DNA from: Modicisalibacter luteus DSM 23508
Lineage (GTDB): Bacteria; Pseudomonadota; Gammaproteobacteria; Pseudomonadales; Halomonadaceae
Assembly: GCF_000378505.1 (NCBI RefSeq)
Contig: NZ_KB899991.1
Span: 182,824-246,823 of the forward strand
Direction: 5' to 3'
DNA: 64,000 bases
The translations under genes were made by a program, and so were the position numbers. Every line of letters begins with the position of its first letter. Position 1 is the first letter of the stretch. A model generated the notes under the pieces. That model saw nothing but the letters and a program-made list of their open reading frames with translations. It did no database searches and was not told where the DNA came from. Below, piece by piece: positions 41,808 to 51,717 of this stretch.

Positions 41808-43571
41808 ATGCTGAAGCGCTACTTCCCTATCCTTGAATGGCTGCCCGTCTATGATCGCCAGACGTTGAGCAGCGACTTGATTGCCGCTCTCATCGTCACC
41901 CTGATGGTGATTCCCCAGGCACTCGCCTATGCCCTGCTTGCGGGACTGCCCGCCATCGTCGGCCTGTACGCCAGTATCTTGCCTTTGTTCGCCTATGCCG
42001 TGTTCGGTACAAGCCGGACCCTGGCCATTGGCCCCATGGCCCTGGTATCGCTGATGACCGGCGCCGCCCTGATCGAAGTCGCGGCGCCAGGTAGCACCGT
42101 CTACCTAGAAGCCGCCATTACGCTTGCCTTTCTCACCGGAGTGATCCTTACCCTGATGGGGCTGTTTCGGCTGGGATTTTTCGCCAACTTTCTCAGCCAT
42201 CCAGTGGTATCGGGCTTGCTCAGTGCATCAGGGGTGCTGATTGCTGCCAGCCAGCTGGCCGGATTGGCAGGGCTCGACGCTTCCGGGTTCACCCTGATTA
42301 CGCAGTTGAGCAACTTGTTCAGTCATCTCGACGGGATTCATTGGCCAACGCTGGCCATAGGGCTGGTGTCTGTAACGCTACTACAGCTGTTTCGTCGCTC
42401 GCGTCCCCGTCTGAAGTCCTGGGGGATGAATGCACGATACGCCGATTTCCTGGTCAAGCTGGGCCCGCTGTTCGTCGTAGCGCTGACGACGGCGATCTGC
42501 TGGGCAGCGAACCTACCGGCCTTCGGTGTCGCTGTAGTCGGTGAAGTTCCGAGCCACCTGCCTCCCCTTGGCGTACCGTCATCCGACCTCGGCGTATGGC
42601 GTGACCTGCTCGTACCGGCACTGTTGATCGGCATCGTCGGCTTCATCGAGTCGGTCGCCCTCGCCCAGATGTTGGCAGCCAGGCGTCGGCAACGGATCTC
42701 CCCCGATCAGGAACTGATCGGTCTGGGGGTTTCTAATATTGCCTCCGCCGTGTCATCCGGCTTACCGGTAGTCGGTAGCTTGTCACGCACCGTCGTCAAC
42801 TTCGATGCCGGCGCGCAGACCCCGGCGGCAGGAGCCTTCGCAGCCATCGGGGTCGCCTTCGTCACGCTTTACCTGACGCCACTGATTCGGTTTCTGCCCA
42901 TCGCAACGCTGGCAGCGATCATCATCGTCTCGGCCTTGACGTTGATCGATATAAAGACATTGAAGCGGACCTGGCGCTATTCCTATGGCGATGCCGCCGC
43001 CATGCTGGCCACCATCGCGCTGACTCTGGTCCAAGGAGTCGAGGCCGGTGTCATTGCTGGCGTCGGTCTGTCGGTCGGTCTGTACCTCTACCGCACCAGC
43101 CGACCTCATAGCGCCCTGGTCGGGCGTGTTCCCGGTACCGAACACTTCCGCAACATTCAGCGCCATCAGGTCGAAAGCAGCGAGCGGGTTGCCCTGTTGC
43201 GAATCGACGAAAGCTTGTACTTCGCCAACGCGCGCTACCTGGAAGATACCGTTTATGGTCTGGTAGCCGAGCATCCGGAGGTCGACCATATGGTATTGAT
43301 CTGCTCGGCGGTTAACCTCATCGATGCCTCAGCGCTAGAAAGCCTCGAAGCCATCAACCTAAGGCTCAAGGATTCTCAGGTCACCCTGCACCTGGCCGAG
43401 GTCAAGGGGCCAGTCATGGACCGGCTCAAGCATTCGGATTTTCTTCAACACCTGACCGGACAGGTATTCCTCAGCACTTACGCGGCATGGAGCGGACTTC
43501 GGCATGGCCATAGCCCTTCCTCTGGTTCCCGCGATCAAGGCCGTACTCCAGCGAAAAAGGACGCTGGGTGA
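41808..43571 (+). CDS. SulP-family anion transporter with STAS domain
   Basis: A 587-residue SLC26/SulP transporter. It starts YFPILEWLPVYDRQTLSSDL, with PQALAYALLAGLPAIVGLYA as the conserved first-helix signature and GSLSRTVVNFDAGAQTPAAG in TM8. Twelve or more membrane segments reach to about residue 425, then a cytosolic STAS domain (LLRIDESLYFANARYLEDTV). Members carry sulfate, bicarbonate or dicarboxylates; the ion cannot be read off. Its 3' end overlaps the convergent AraC-type gene by 101 bp. Confidence 0.88.
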   Translation: MLKRYFPILEWLPVYDRQTLSSDLIAALIVTLMVIPQALAYALLAGLPAIVGLYASILPLFAYAVFGTSRTLAIGPMALVSLMTGAALIEVAAPGSTVYLEAAITLAFLTGVILTLMGLFRLGFFANFLSHPVVSGLLSASGVLIAASQLAGLAGLDASGFTLITQLSNLFSHLDGIHWPTLAIGLVSVTLLQLFRRSRPRLKSWGMNARYADFLVKLGPLFVVALTTAICWAANLPAFGVAVVGEVPSHLPPLGVPSSDLGVWRDLLVPALLIGIVGFIESVALAQMLAARRRQRISPDQELIGLGVSNIASAVSSGLPVVGSLSRTVVNFDAGAQTPAAGAFAAIGVAFVTLYLTPLIRFLPIATLAAIIIVSALTLIDIKTLKRTWRYSYGDAAAMLATIALTLVQGVEAGVIAGVGLSVGLYLYRTSRPHSALVGRVPGTEHFRNIQRHQVESSERVALLRIDESLYFANARYLEDTVYGLVAEHPEVDHMVLICSAVNLIDASALESLEAINLRLKDSQVTLHLAEVKGPVMDRLKHSDFLQHLTGQVFLSTYAAWSGLRHGHSPSSGSRDQGRTPAKKDAG

Positions 43572-44451
43572 CAGTGGACGCTTCACTACGATAGCAACCG
43601 CCCGCGAGGAAGCCTCGACGATAATCACGCGGCGTCATACCGCGACGCTGGCGAAAGCATCGGTTGAAGTTCGACAGGTTCAAGAAGCCGGCCTGCTCGG
43701 CAATCACATAGACCGGCCAGTCCGATTCGACCAGCAGAATGCACGCTTCGCGCAGACGCAGTTCCACTAAATAGTCGCGAACGCCAATACCCATGTGCCG
43801 CGTGAACAGGCGATGCAGTGAGCGGGGCGAAAGATTCGCAACCTCACTCAACGTATCGATAGAGATTGGCTCCCGATATCTTTCGGCCAGAATATCGAGG
43901 ATGCGTCGCAAGCGCTTCGGCGCGGTGTCCTGGGCAACCAGTCTCTCCCGCCCTCCCAAGACGCTGTACGACGAGTGCGCCAGCTCGGCCAGTACGGCTA
44001 ACGTGGCCGACAGGCGTCTAAGAGAATCGTCCGAGAGCAGGTCCGCTTTATGCGCAAGCATGCTACGCACCCCATCGGCATTGAACAGCAACCCGCTCGT
44101 AGCGCAGGCCAGCAGGCGAACCAGCGGGGCGTATTCAGGGCATAGTACAGCCAAGTTCTCCACCCAGTCGCGACCGAACCAGATCACGACCGCCTCGTGG
44201 GGTTGGTCCATCGCTTTTCTGCCGGACGAACACCAACTGTGTGGCAGGTCAGGAGGGACCAGTACCAGATCCTGATCGTCGTATTCGCCGATATGGTCGC
44301 CCACGAAACGCTGCCCTCGGCTATTACAGGTCAGCGTCAGTTCGTACTCGGGGTGACGATGCCACTCGAAAGGAATCCGCTCGAGCCGGCGGTGAAAAAC
44401 CCGAATGGAGCATCCCCGGTCAATCCCCACATGCTCGTATTGTGGCTTCAT
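43471..44451 (-). CDS. AraC-family transcriptional regulator with cupin domain
   Basis: A 326-residue regulator. The N-terminal cupin has FEWHRHPEYELTLTC and LVLVPPDLPHSWCS; the C-terminal AraC domain (about 195-300) has IDTLSEVANLSPRSLHRLFT and GFLNLSNFNRCFRQRRGMTP. The start MKPQYEHVGIDRG at 44451 is preferred over a longer form to 44508. Divergent from the DUF1479 gene across 160 bp, so it probably controls that gene or the sugar locus. The C-terminal 35 residues extend past the normal AraC end and overlap sulP. Confidence 0.85.
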   Translation of the reverse strand: MKPQYEHVGIDRGCSIRVFHRRLERIPFEWHRHPEYELTLTCNSRGQRFVGDHIGEYDDQDLVLVPPDLPHSWCSSGRKAMDQPHEAVVIWFGRDWVENLAVLCPEYAPLVRLLACATSGLLFNADGVRSMLAHKADLLSDDSLRRLSATLAVLAELAHSSYSVLGGRERLVAQDTAPKRLRRILDILAERYREPISIDTLSEVANLSPRSLHRLFTRHMGIGVRDYLVELRLREACILLVESDWPVYVIAEQAGFLNLSNFNRCFRQRRGMTPRDYRRGFLAGGCYRSEASTVTQRPFSLEYGLDRGNQRKGYGHAEVRSMPRKC

Positions 44452-44611
44452 ACAGTTTGCCTCCTGCGCCTGTCCGAAAAGTACCGGAATCCGACCGGGA
44501 AATACCATGTTGCCGCATAGCGGCTTGCTAGGCTCTGTGTAACATTGCCTGCCGGTATAGCCATGCGGCAGGAACAGACAGCGTGATAGTCAGACAATAA
44601 AAGGAAGCGCC

Positions 44612-45856
44612 ATGCCCCCCTTGACGATAGATGACCTGCCGACTGCCATCGTTCGAATCAAGCGCCAGTTGCGCGAGGCGCTACCCGACTACCGGCAGGT
44701 CTTTGCCGAGGTCGAGGCCGACATTCTCCGTCAGGTTGCCGACATACGAGACGCCCAAAGCCAGGGATACTCGGCCATCCCTCGCCTGCACGCTCGAGAG
44801 ATACTCGATGGGGCCGTCGTCGCCGATGACCGCCTCGCAGACATCCGGCGCCGCGGAGCGTGTGCCATACATGGCGTCTTCGATCGTCAACAGGCGAGCC
44901 ACTGGAATGACGAGATCGGTAGCTACCTGGTACGCAATCGCTTCGAGGAGCGCCTGGCCAATGCCGCGGAAGATAGCTATTTCGGAAGCCTGACCGACGC
45001 CAAGCCGCAGATCTTCGGTATCTACTGGTCAGCGCCACAGATGCAGGCACGCCAAGACCCGCATATGCACGAGGTACAGCGCTTTCTCAACCGGCTGTGG
45101 CGGGATCACCACAATGACGAGCAAGTCATCGACACCGACCGTGTGGCCATCTATGCCGACCGCTTGCGACGTCGCCCGCCCGGAGCCGCGTCCCTTGGCC
45201 TTTCACCCCATGTCGATGGAGGCTCCGTTGAGCGCTGGCTGGACGACAACTTCCGCCAGGTCTACCGGCATGTCTTTTCCGGCGACTGGCGCCGTTTCGA
45301 TCCCTTCGATGCCGCCTGGCGTCCACAGGCGCGAGAAATTCCCTCGCCGAGCGTGTGTTCCATGTTTCGCACCTTCCAGGGCTGGACAGCGCTTACGCCG
45401 CAGCGCGCCGGTGCCGGTACCCTGCAATTGATACCCGTTGCCAATGTCATGGCCTACCTGCTACTGCGTGCGCTGCAGGACGATGTTCCCGAAGACGATC
45501 TGTGCGGTGCGGCTCCCGGGCGGGCCTTGTCGATTACCGAGCGCTGGCACGCGCCCCTGCTCGATGCCTTGGTTCCCATCCCCGATCTCGAACCCGGCGA
45601 CACCATCTGGTGGCATTGCGACGTTATACATGCCGTGGAAAACGAGCATCGAGGCCAGTTCGACAGCAACGTCATGTACATCGCCGCGGCTCCGGGCTGC
45701 GACAAGAATGATGCCTATCTTAAGCGCCAGTTCGAGGCATTCCGCCACGGACGGACCCCCCCGGACTTCGCCCCCGATCACTTCGAGGTAGATTTCCCCG
45801 ACCGGGTCCGGGAACATGAATTGACGGCGCAGGGTCGAGAGGCGCTGGGTGCCTGA
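44612..45856 (+). CDS. DUF1479 / YbiU-family protein
   Basis: A 414-residue protein matching the YbiU/DUF1479 family, a putative Fe(II)/2-oxoglutarate-type oxygenase fold. Candidate metal ligands are [13 protein letters not shown] (His and Asp) and [14 protein letters not shown] (His). AAGGAAG precedes the ATG. The substrate is unknown; adjacency to an AraC regulator and a hexose transporter hints at sugar or polyol oxidation, which is inference. Convergent with the ATPase gene at 45917. Confidence 0.82.
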   Translation: MPPLTIDDLPTAIVRIKRQLREALPDYRQVFAEVEADILRQVADIRDAQSQGYSAIPRLHAREILDGAVVADDRLADIRRRGACAIHGVFDRQQASHWNDEIGSYLVRNRFEERLANAAEDSYFGSLTDAKPQIFGIYWSAPQMQARQDPHMHEVQRFLNRLWRDHHNDEQVIDTDRVAIYADRLRRRPPGAASLGLSPHVDGGSVERWLDDNFRQVYRHVFSGDWRRFDPFDAAWRPQAREIPSPSVCSMFRTFQGWTALTPQRAGAGTLQLIPVANVMAYLLLRALQDDVPEDDLCGAAPGRALSITERWHAPLLDALVPIPDLEPGDTIWWHCDVIHAVENEHRGQFDSNVMYIAAAPGCDKNDAYLKRQFEAFRHGRTPPDFAPDHFEVDFPDRVREHELTAQGREALGA

Positions 45857-45873
45857 ACCCGTCAGGTTCACGT

Positions 45874-45897
45874 GGCAGGTAAACACCCGTACCTGCC
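45874..45897. terminator. Hairpin between convergent DUF1479 and sugar ATPase genes
   Basis: Perfect arms GGCAGGTA (45874-45881) and TACCTGCC (45890-45897) with an 8-base loop. Neither side has a T-run, so it may act as a weak bidirectional or Rho-assisted terminator. Confidence 0.45.
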
Positions 45898-45916
45898 CCG
45901 GCTCGCTATCCAGCCC

Positions 45917-47038
45917 TTACGCCAGTCGCTGCTCGCTATCCGGCATGAACAGCACCGCCCGGCTCATGTCCACGCGCAGATCGACCCGATCCCCCGCCTT
46001 GACCTTTATCTTGGGTCCAACCCGAGCGGTAACCTCACCTTCTCCCAACGGCAGACGCAGCAGAATATCGGCCCCAGTGGGTTCGGACACGGTAACCGGA
46101 GCCGTCAGCAATGTTCCTTCCGCCTGGTCGGTTAACCGAATGTCCTCTTCGGAAAAATGCTCCGGCCGCAACCCCAGCACCACTCGGCGACCAATCTGTT
46201 CCTTCATGGCTGAGGTATCCCGGTGCGCTGGCCAGGGTAGCGTCAGCCGTGGCGCATCGGGCGTCTCGATCACGAGCCGGTAGGCGCCGGCATCGCCCTC
46301 CAGCGTGGCATTGATGAAGTTCATAGACGGCGAGCCCATGAAGCCGGCCACGAACATGTCGGCCGGATCGTTATATACCTCATCCGGCGTTCCCAGCTGG
46401 CGGATATGGCCGTCACGCATCACGGCGATACGATCGGCCAGCGTCATGGCCTCTATCTGATCGTGGGTCACGTAGACGATAGTGGTACCCAAGCGCAGGT
46501 GCAGCTTCTTGATTTCGGTGCGCATTTCTACACGCAGCTTGGCATCCAGGTTGGAAAGCGGCTCATCGAAGAGATAGATCTTCGGCTCGCGTGCCAGCGC
46601 CCGCCCCATGGCCACTCGCTGGCGCTGGCCCCCGGAGAGTTGCGAGGGCTTGCGGTCGAGCAGCGGAGTTATCTGAAGCAGATCAGCAACCCTGTCGACA
46701 GCCTCTTCACGTTCGGCCTTGGGCACCTTTCGCATCTCCAGGCCGAAGGCAATGTTCTGTCTCACCGTCATGCTCGGATAGAGCGCGTAAGACTGGAAGA
46801 CCATGGCGATATCACGCTCGGCCGGCGTGCACCAGGTCACATCTTCCTCACCAATCAGGATCTGCCCGGACGTGACCGGTTCCAAGCCGGCTATGGAATT
46901 CATCAACGTCGATTTGCCACAGCCCGATGGTCCGACCAGAATCAGGAACTCTCCCGAATCGATAGACAGGCTGACATCCTTGAGCACGCGAGTAGCGCCG
47001 AAATCCTTGCGGACCTGGCGAATTTCCAAAGCAGACAT
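45917..47038 (-). CDS. Sugar ABC transporter ATP-binding protein (UgpC/MsmX/GtsD type)
   Basis: A 373-residue CUT1-type ATPase. Walker A GPSGCGKST is at 36-44, then MVFQSYALYPSMTVRQNIAF as Q-loop region, the signature LSGGQRQRVAMGR, Walker B IYLFDEPLSNLDA, and a C-terminal TOBE domain ending in VGPKIKVKAGDRVDLR. GAGGTG lies six bases before the ATG at 47038; a GTG at 47047 is an alternative. It is last in the gts-like operon and powers hexose uptake. Confidence 0.9.
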   Translation of the reverse strand: MSALEIRQVRKDFGATRVLKDVSLSIDSGEFLILVGPSGCGKSTLMNSIAGLEPVTSGQILIGEEDVTWCTPAERDIAMVFQSYALYPSMTVRQNIAFGLEMRKVPKAEREEAVDRVADLLQITPLLDRKPSQLSGGQRQRVAMGRALAREPKIYLFDEPLSNLDAKLRVEMRTEIKKLHLRLGTTIVYVTHDQIEAMTLADRIAVMRDGHIRQLGTPDEVYNDPADMFVAGFMGSPSMNFINATLEGDAGAYRLVIETPDAPRLTLPWPAHRDTSAMKEQIGRRVVLGLRPEHFSEEDIRLTDQAEGTLLTAPVTVSEPTGADILLRLPLGEGEVTARVGPKIKVKAGDRVDLRVDMSRAVLFMPDSEQRLA

Positions 47039-47088
47039 AGCAATCACCTCAACTCTTGTTATTCCCGTCGCCGCCGGCGACGTTCTCT

Positions 47089-47967
47089 TCAGCCCTTCAC
47101 CGAACCGGCCGTCAGCCCGCGTACGAAATACTTGCCCGCCAGGACATAGACCACCAACGTGGGCAAGGCAGCGATCATTGCAGCCGCCATGTCGACGTTG
47201 TACTCCTTGACCCCTGTGGACGTGTTGACCATGTTGTTCAGCGCCACCGTGACGGGCTGGGTCTCGAATGCCGAGAAAGCGACCCCGAAAAGGAAGTCGT
47301 TCCAGATTTGGGTGAACTGCCAGATCACCGAGACCACGAAGATCGGCGCAGAGACCGGAAGCAGGATCCGCCAGAAGATACGGAAGAATCCGGCGCCATC
47401 CAGCTTCGCCGCCGAAACCAGCTCGTTGGGGATGGCAACATAAAAGTTACGGAAGAACAGCGTGGTAAAGGCAATCCCGAACACCACATGGACCAATACC
47501 AGACCCGCCGTGGAATTGGACAGTCCCAGCCACCCCAGGGTGCGAGCCATTGGCAGCAACACGACCTGGAACGGGATGAAACAGCCGAACAACATCAAAG
47601 CGAAGATCAAATCGGCGCCACGAAATCGCCACTTGGTCAGTGCATACCCATTGAGCGCTCCCAGGAACGTTGAGATCGCTACTGCCGGTATGACAATCCG
47701 GAACGAATTCCAGAAGTAGCCGCCCACGCCTTCACAACGCATCCCAGTGCAGGCCTCGCTCCAGGCTTTGACCCAAGGTGCCAGCGTGGGCGCCTGGGGT
47801 AGCGCCAGCAGCGAACCGGCCCGGATCTCTTCGAGCGGCTTGACCGAGGTCAACAGCATGACCACCAGCGGGAGCAGATAAAACAAGGCCATGCCCACCA
47901 GCACGGCGTAAACGGCCCAGCGAGCCAGGCGTGCGCCGAGCGTGCGCCGTCGGATCACGTTATCCAT
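47089..47967 (-). CDS. Sugar ABC transporter permease (GtsC/MalG-like)
   Basis: A 292-residue CUT1 permease with six hydrophobic helices. The cytoplasmic coupling loop is NELVSAAKLDGAGFFRIFWR. The N-terminus MDNVIRRRTLGARLARWAVY is basic. It overlaps the companion permease by eight bases and the ATPase follows 50 bp later. Pseudomonas GtsC is the nearest named relative by neighbourhood. Confidence 0.88.
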   Translation of the reverse strand: MDNVIRRRTLGARLARWAVYAVLVGMALFYLLPLVVMLLTSVKPLEEIRAGSLLALPQAPTLAPWVKAWSEACTGMRCEGVGGYFWNSFRIVIPAVAISTFLGALNGYALTKWRFRGADLIFALMLFGCFIPFQVVLLPMARTLGWLGLSNSTAGLVLVHVVFGIAFTTLFFRNFYVAIPNELVSAAKLDGAGFFRIFWRILLPVSAPIFVVSVIWQFTQIWNDFLFGVAFSAFETQPVTVALNNMVNTSTGVKEYNVDMAAAMIAALPTLVVYVLAGKYFVRGLTAGSVKG

Positions 47968-48889
47968 GCTTGCGCCCTCTCAGTTCGGAAAACAGGTAAG
48001 GCACCAGAATTGCCAGCACGGCGCCGAGCATGAGCATGGCGCTGGCCGAGCCGAGGCCGATCTGGGCGCGCGTAAACGCATGCGCATACATGAACGTTGC
48101 CGGCAGGTCGGTAGCGTAGCCAGGCCCTCCGCCGGTCAACGCCATCACCAGGTCGAAGCTCTTGATCGCGATATGCGAAAGGATCATGACCGCACTGAAT
48201 ACGACCGGGCGTAGGCACGGCATGACGACGCGCCAGTAGACGCGAGGCAGACTGGCGCCATCCAGTTGTGCGGCCTTGAGGATGTTGTCGTCGATGCCCC
48301 GCAGCCCAGCCAGAAACAGCGCCATGACGAAGCCCGATGCCTGCCAGACGGCAGCCAGCACCAACGTATAGATGGCCATGTCCGAATCGACCAGCCAGTC
48401 GAACTGGAAGGACTCGAAGCCCCAGCCACGCACCATCGACTCGATACCCAACGAGGGGTTGAGCAGCCACTTCCAGACCACCCCGGTAACGATGAGCGAC
48501 AAGGCCATTGGATAGAGATAGACAGTCCGGAGAACGCCTTCCTGGCGAATCCGCTGATCGAGCAGGATAGCCAGCCCCGCCCCGATCACCAGACAGATGA
48601 CGACGAAAAGTCCCCCGAAGATGACCAGGTTGGTGGAGGCCACCCACCAGCGTTCGTTCACCATGAGCCGGGCATACTGGGCAAAGCCGACGAAGTCGTA
48701 TTGCGGCAGCATGCGTGAGTTGGTCAACGACAAGATGAACGTCCAGATCATGAAGCCGTAGACGAAGAACAACGAGACAGCGAAGGACGGGGCCACGACC
48801 AGCCGCGGCAACCAGTCCTGCAGTCGCGCAGCAGGGGTACGTCGCGCGGCGTTGGTGCCGACGCCCCTGGCAAGCGAGGTAGTAGACAT
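47960..48889 (-). CDS. Sugar ABC transporter permease (GtsB/MalF-like)
   Basis: A 309-residue CUT1 permease. The coupling loop is NILKAAQLDGASLPRVYWRV, and six membrane helices begin at VAPSFAVSLFFVYGFMIWTF. It follows the binding protein by 83 bp. A 331-codon antisense frame covers the same DNA but shows no family features. Confidence 0.88.
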   Translation of the reverse strand: MSTTSLARGVGTNAARRTPAARLQDWLPRLVVAPSFAVSLFFVYGFMIWTFILSLTNSRMLPQYDFVGFAQYARLMVNERWWVASTNLVIFGGLFVVICLVIGAGLAILLDQRIRQEGVLRTVYLYPMALSLIVTGVVWKWLLNPSLGIESMVRGWGFESFQFDWLVDSDMAIYTLVLAAVWQASGFVMALFLAGLRGIDDNILKAAQLDGASLPRVYWRVVMPCLRPVVFSAVMILSHIAIKSFDLVMALTGGGPGYATDLPATFMYAHAFTRAQIGLGSASAMLMLGAVLAILVPYLFSELRGRKHG

Positions 48890-48972
48890 GGCGATTACCT
48901 TTGGATGCGGGAACTCGTGAGGGTGCCCAGCCGGACACCCCCAAGGTCAACGGAACAACGTTGGCGCGTGTC

Positions 48973-50241
48973 CTACATCGCGGCGTTTGCGGTATTGACC
49001 AGGCGCTCGGCGGCCTGCTCTGCTGTCATGTCGGAAGAGTTGAAGTAATTGGTGATGACATCGAAGATTGCCCCTTGCACGTCACTCTTGAGCGCCATGC
49101 GATGAGCCATGCTCGGCAGCAGAGTGTCCTCCTGGCGACTTTCCTTGAAGTCTTCCATGGATTGCTGGCCGCATTTATCGAACTCGCTCATATCGACGTC
49201 GGGACGCGCTGGGATCGACCCCTTGACCTTGTTGAACGCTTCCTGGAACTCAGGTTCGAGTATCAGGCGCGCAAGGTCTTGCTGAGCGGCACGTGCGTCC
49301 TCGTCGCTGACCCGAAACATCGCAAAGCTGTCGGTATTGAAGACAAAGGCATTTTCTGTGCCGGGTGCCGGGGCGCATAGGTAGTCTTCGCCGGCGGTCA
49401 TGTCAGCTGCAGCGAACTCACCCTTGGCCCAGTCCCCCATCAGTTGCATGGCGGCATCGCCATTGATGACCATGGAGGTGGCCATGTTCCAGTCTCGTCC
49501 GGACATGCCGTCATCCATCAGCTCGCGCAGACGCTTGAAGGTCTCGAGCGACTGGATCATGGTGTCGCTCTTCAGCGCTTCAGGGTCTAGCTCCACCAAC
49601 GCCTTGCGGTAGAATTCGGGGCCGCCGGTACCCAGGACGACTGTCTCGAAGACCGTTGCATCCTGCCAAGGCTGGCCACCATGGGCCAGCGGGGTATAGC
49701 CCGCCTCGCGAATCTTCTTGCCGGCAGCGAACATTTCCTCCCAGGTCGTGGGCATTTCGACGCCAGCCTCTTTCAGGACCTTTGGGTTGGCCCATAGCCA
49801 GTTGACCCGGTGAACGTTGACCGGCACCGCCACGTAATGGCCATCATATTTCATCATGTTGGAAAGTACTCCGGGCAGGAGTACATCCCAGTTGCCCTGC
49901 TCGGCGACGCTATCGAGCTGGCCCAGCAGCCCGAGTTCACCCCATTCCTGAATTTCCGGTCCGTTGATCTGGGCGGCGGTAGGCGGATTGCCCGATACCG
50001 CACGCGACTTGAGCACGGTCATGGCGCTGTCACCCGCCCCACCAGCCACGGCGAAGTCCTTCCAGCTGTGGCCTTCCTTTTCCATCAACTCCTTGAGCAT
50101 GCCTACGGCACGCGCTTCACCGCCGGAAGTCCACCAGTGCAAGACTTCGACTTCGCCGGCGTGCGCCGTGCCTCCCAACGACGCTGCAATGGCCAGGCCA
50201 CCGATGGCTTTTTTCAACAGGGAAGGTTTGAGTACGTTCAT
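48973..50241 (-). CDS. Sugar ABC transporter substrate-binding protein (GtsA-like)
   Basis: A 422-residue periplasmic binding protein. A signal peptide (MNVLKPSLLKKAIGGLAIAA) ends at AHA near residue 28, and the mature part begins GEVEVLHWWTSGGEARAV, the classical glucose/mannose-binding GtsA start. MATSMVINGDAAMQLMGDWA is the conserved ligand-lobe segment. The start is the ATG at 50241, not the upstream in-frame codon at 50343, because of the signal peptide. First gene of the transport operon. Confidence 0.9.
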   Translation of the reverse strand: MNVLKPSLLKKAIGGLAIAASLGGTAHAGEVEVLHWWTSGGEARAVGMLKELMEKEGHSWKDFAVAGGAGDSAMTVLKSRAVSGNPPTAAQINGPEIQEWGELGLLGQLDSVAEQGNWDVLLPGVLSNMMKYDGHYVAVPVNVHRVNWLWANPKVLKEAGVEMPTTWEEMFAAGKKIREAGYTPLAHGGQPWQDATVFETVVLGTGGPEFYRKALVELDPEALKSDTMIQSLETFKRLRELMDDGMSGRDWNMATSMVINGDAAMQLMGDWAKGEFAAADMTAGEDYLCAPAPGTENAFVFNTDSFAMFRVSDEDARAAQQDLARLILEPEFQEAFNKVKGSIPARPDVDMSEFDKCGQQSMEDFKESRQEDTLLPSMAHRMALKSDVQGAIFDVITNYFNSSDMTAEQAAERLVNTANAAM

Positions 50242-50468
50242 GTGCGTGTCTCCAAACTTGTTATTGTCCCGTTCCTGTCTGGAAAGTGTTTGCGCACGGC
50301 CATACGGCGTTGTCCGGCCGTTGCGGGTCGACTTTTCAGACACGACCTAATGCCTTGCATCCATGACAGATGGATAAAGACACGCTAGCGGATAACCGAA
50401 GACATTGTTACTTACCGTTTACTGAATAGTGTTTGGGTTTTATTACAACCCTGAAATAAATGACGCCT

Positions 50469-51650
50469 TCATGGCTTCGGGCACACTGCGGCTATCATGT
50501 CGTAGCAGGCACCCATGGTGTGGTAGTCCACCTTGCCCGCGGGGCTCTTAAGGTCCGTATAGCGGTGATTGTCGGGCGAGAGAATTCGGTACCAGCCACC
50601 GTAACGATGATCGATCATGTGCCGCTGGCTGAAGTCCCAGATCCGTTCATACCAACTCCAGAAGCGGCGATCGCCTGTTCGCTGCCCCAACATGGCCGCC
50701 GCTGCCAAGGTCTCGGCCTGCACCCAAAAGTACTTATCGCCATCGCAGATGTGACCTTCAAGATCGAGACCGTAGACCAAGCCCCCGTGCTCCCGGTCCC
50801 ACCCCTTGGCCACACTGGACAAAAACAGCTCGCACGCCTTTGGCAACAGCCAGCCCACGTCCGGACGGTGGCGCTCAAGCATGACCAATAGCTTCGCCCA
50901 CTCTGTCTGGTGCCCGACCTGATAGCCCCAAGGGCGAAACAGATGCTTGGGATCGTCGCGGTGATAATCGAGATCGATGCGCCACTGGCTGTCGTAATGT
51001 TCCCATATCCAGCCCCCGCCCTGCCTGGCCTGACGCCGGCAGATGGCGTCGGCAACCTGCAGGGCACGATCGATGAACTGCAGATCGCCGGTGGCCTCGT
51101 AGGCAGCAATCAGCGCTTCGCAGCTGTGCATGTTGGCGTTCTGGCCCCGATAGCCGCTGACTCGCCAGTGCCTGTCGGCCTCATCGGCATAGAGCTGCCA
51201 CTGTGGCTCCCACAGATGCCGGGTCTGGAGCCGATGCACGCGATACAGTCCTTCCCGAGCCTCTCCGATGCCTGCCTTGAGCGCAGTAGCGTAAGCCAGC
51301 ATGACGAAGGCCAAACCGTAGCAATGATTGGTGTCGTCCTCGACGATCCCGTCCTGTAGCGACCAGGCGTACCCTTGGTATGATGTCTGGAAGTGGCGTG
51401 TCTCGAGATATTTCAGGCCGTGGCGTGCCCAGTGCAGATGTTCCGATTCCCCGAAATAGCTGGCATAGCGAGCATAGGTAAAAACGTAGCGGGTACTTGA
51501 CACCAGATGACGATGACTCTTGTCGTCGATCTGACCGTCATCGCGCAGGTAGTGAAAGAACCCCCCCTGGGGATCAATGCAGCGCGGATGATAAAAGGCC
51601 ATCGTCTTGCGGATATGAGCTTCCAGGTGGGACGGGGCATAAATGTCCAT
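50469..51650 (-). CDS. AGE-family sugar isomerase/epimerase (mannose isomerase-like)
   Basis: A 393-residue (alpha/alpha)6-barrel enzyme of the N-acylglucosamine 2-epimerase family. Active-site histidine segments are RHLVSSTRYVFTYARYA, NANMHSCEALIAAYEA, WGYQVGHQTEWAKLL and KVDYHTMGACYDMI. The overall pattern resembles mannose isomerase/YihS, interconverting mannose (or related hexoses) and fructose. Setting between a hexose importer and its regulator supports a free-sugar isomerase. GGAGACCGCC precedes the ATG. Confidence 0.8.
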   Translation of the reverse strand: MDIYAPSHLEAHIRKTMAFYHPRCIDPQGGFFHYLRDDGQIDDKSHRHLVSSTRYVFTYARYASYFGESEHLHWARHGLKYLETRHFQTSYQGYAWSLQDGIVEDDTNHCYGLAFVMLAYATALKAGIGEAREGLYRVHRLQTRHLWEPQWQLYADEADRHWRVSGYRGQNANMHSCEALIAAYEATGDLQFIDRALQVADAICRRQARQGGGWIWEHYDSQWRIDLDYHRDDPKHLFRPWGYQVGHQTEWAKLLVMLERHRPDVGWLLPKACELFLSSVAKGWDREHGGLVYGLDLEGHICDGDKYFWVQAETLAAAAMLGQRTGDRRFWSWYERIWDFSQRHMIDHRYGGWYRILSPDNHRYTDLKSPAGKVDYHTMGACYDMIAAVCPKP

Positions 51651-51717
51651 GATGGCGGTCTCCGATGGTTTAGTTTCGAGACTACCCGAATGCGCACCCG
51701 GAAGTTATTTCAAATTA

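Noticed and set aside
47955-48950. 331-codon minus-strand frame longer than the permease it overlaps
   Set aside because: Same strand but a different frame from the GtsB-like permease; it is Arg/Gly/His-rich without membrane helices, typical of a GC-rich shadow frame.
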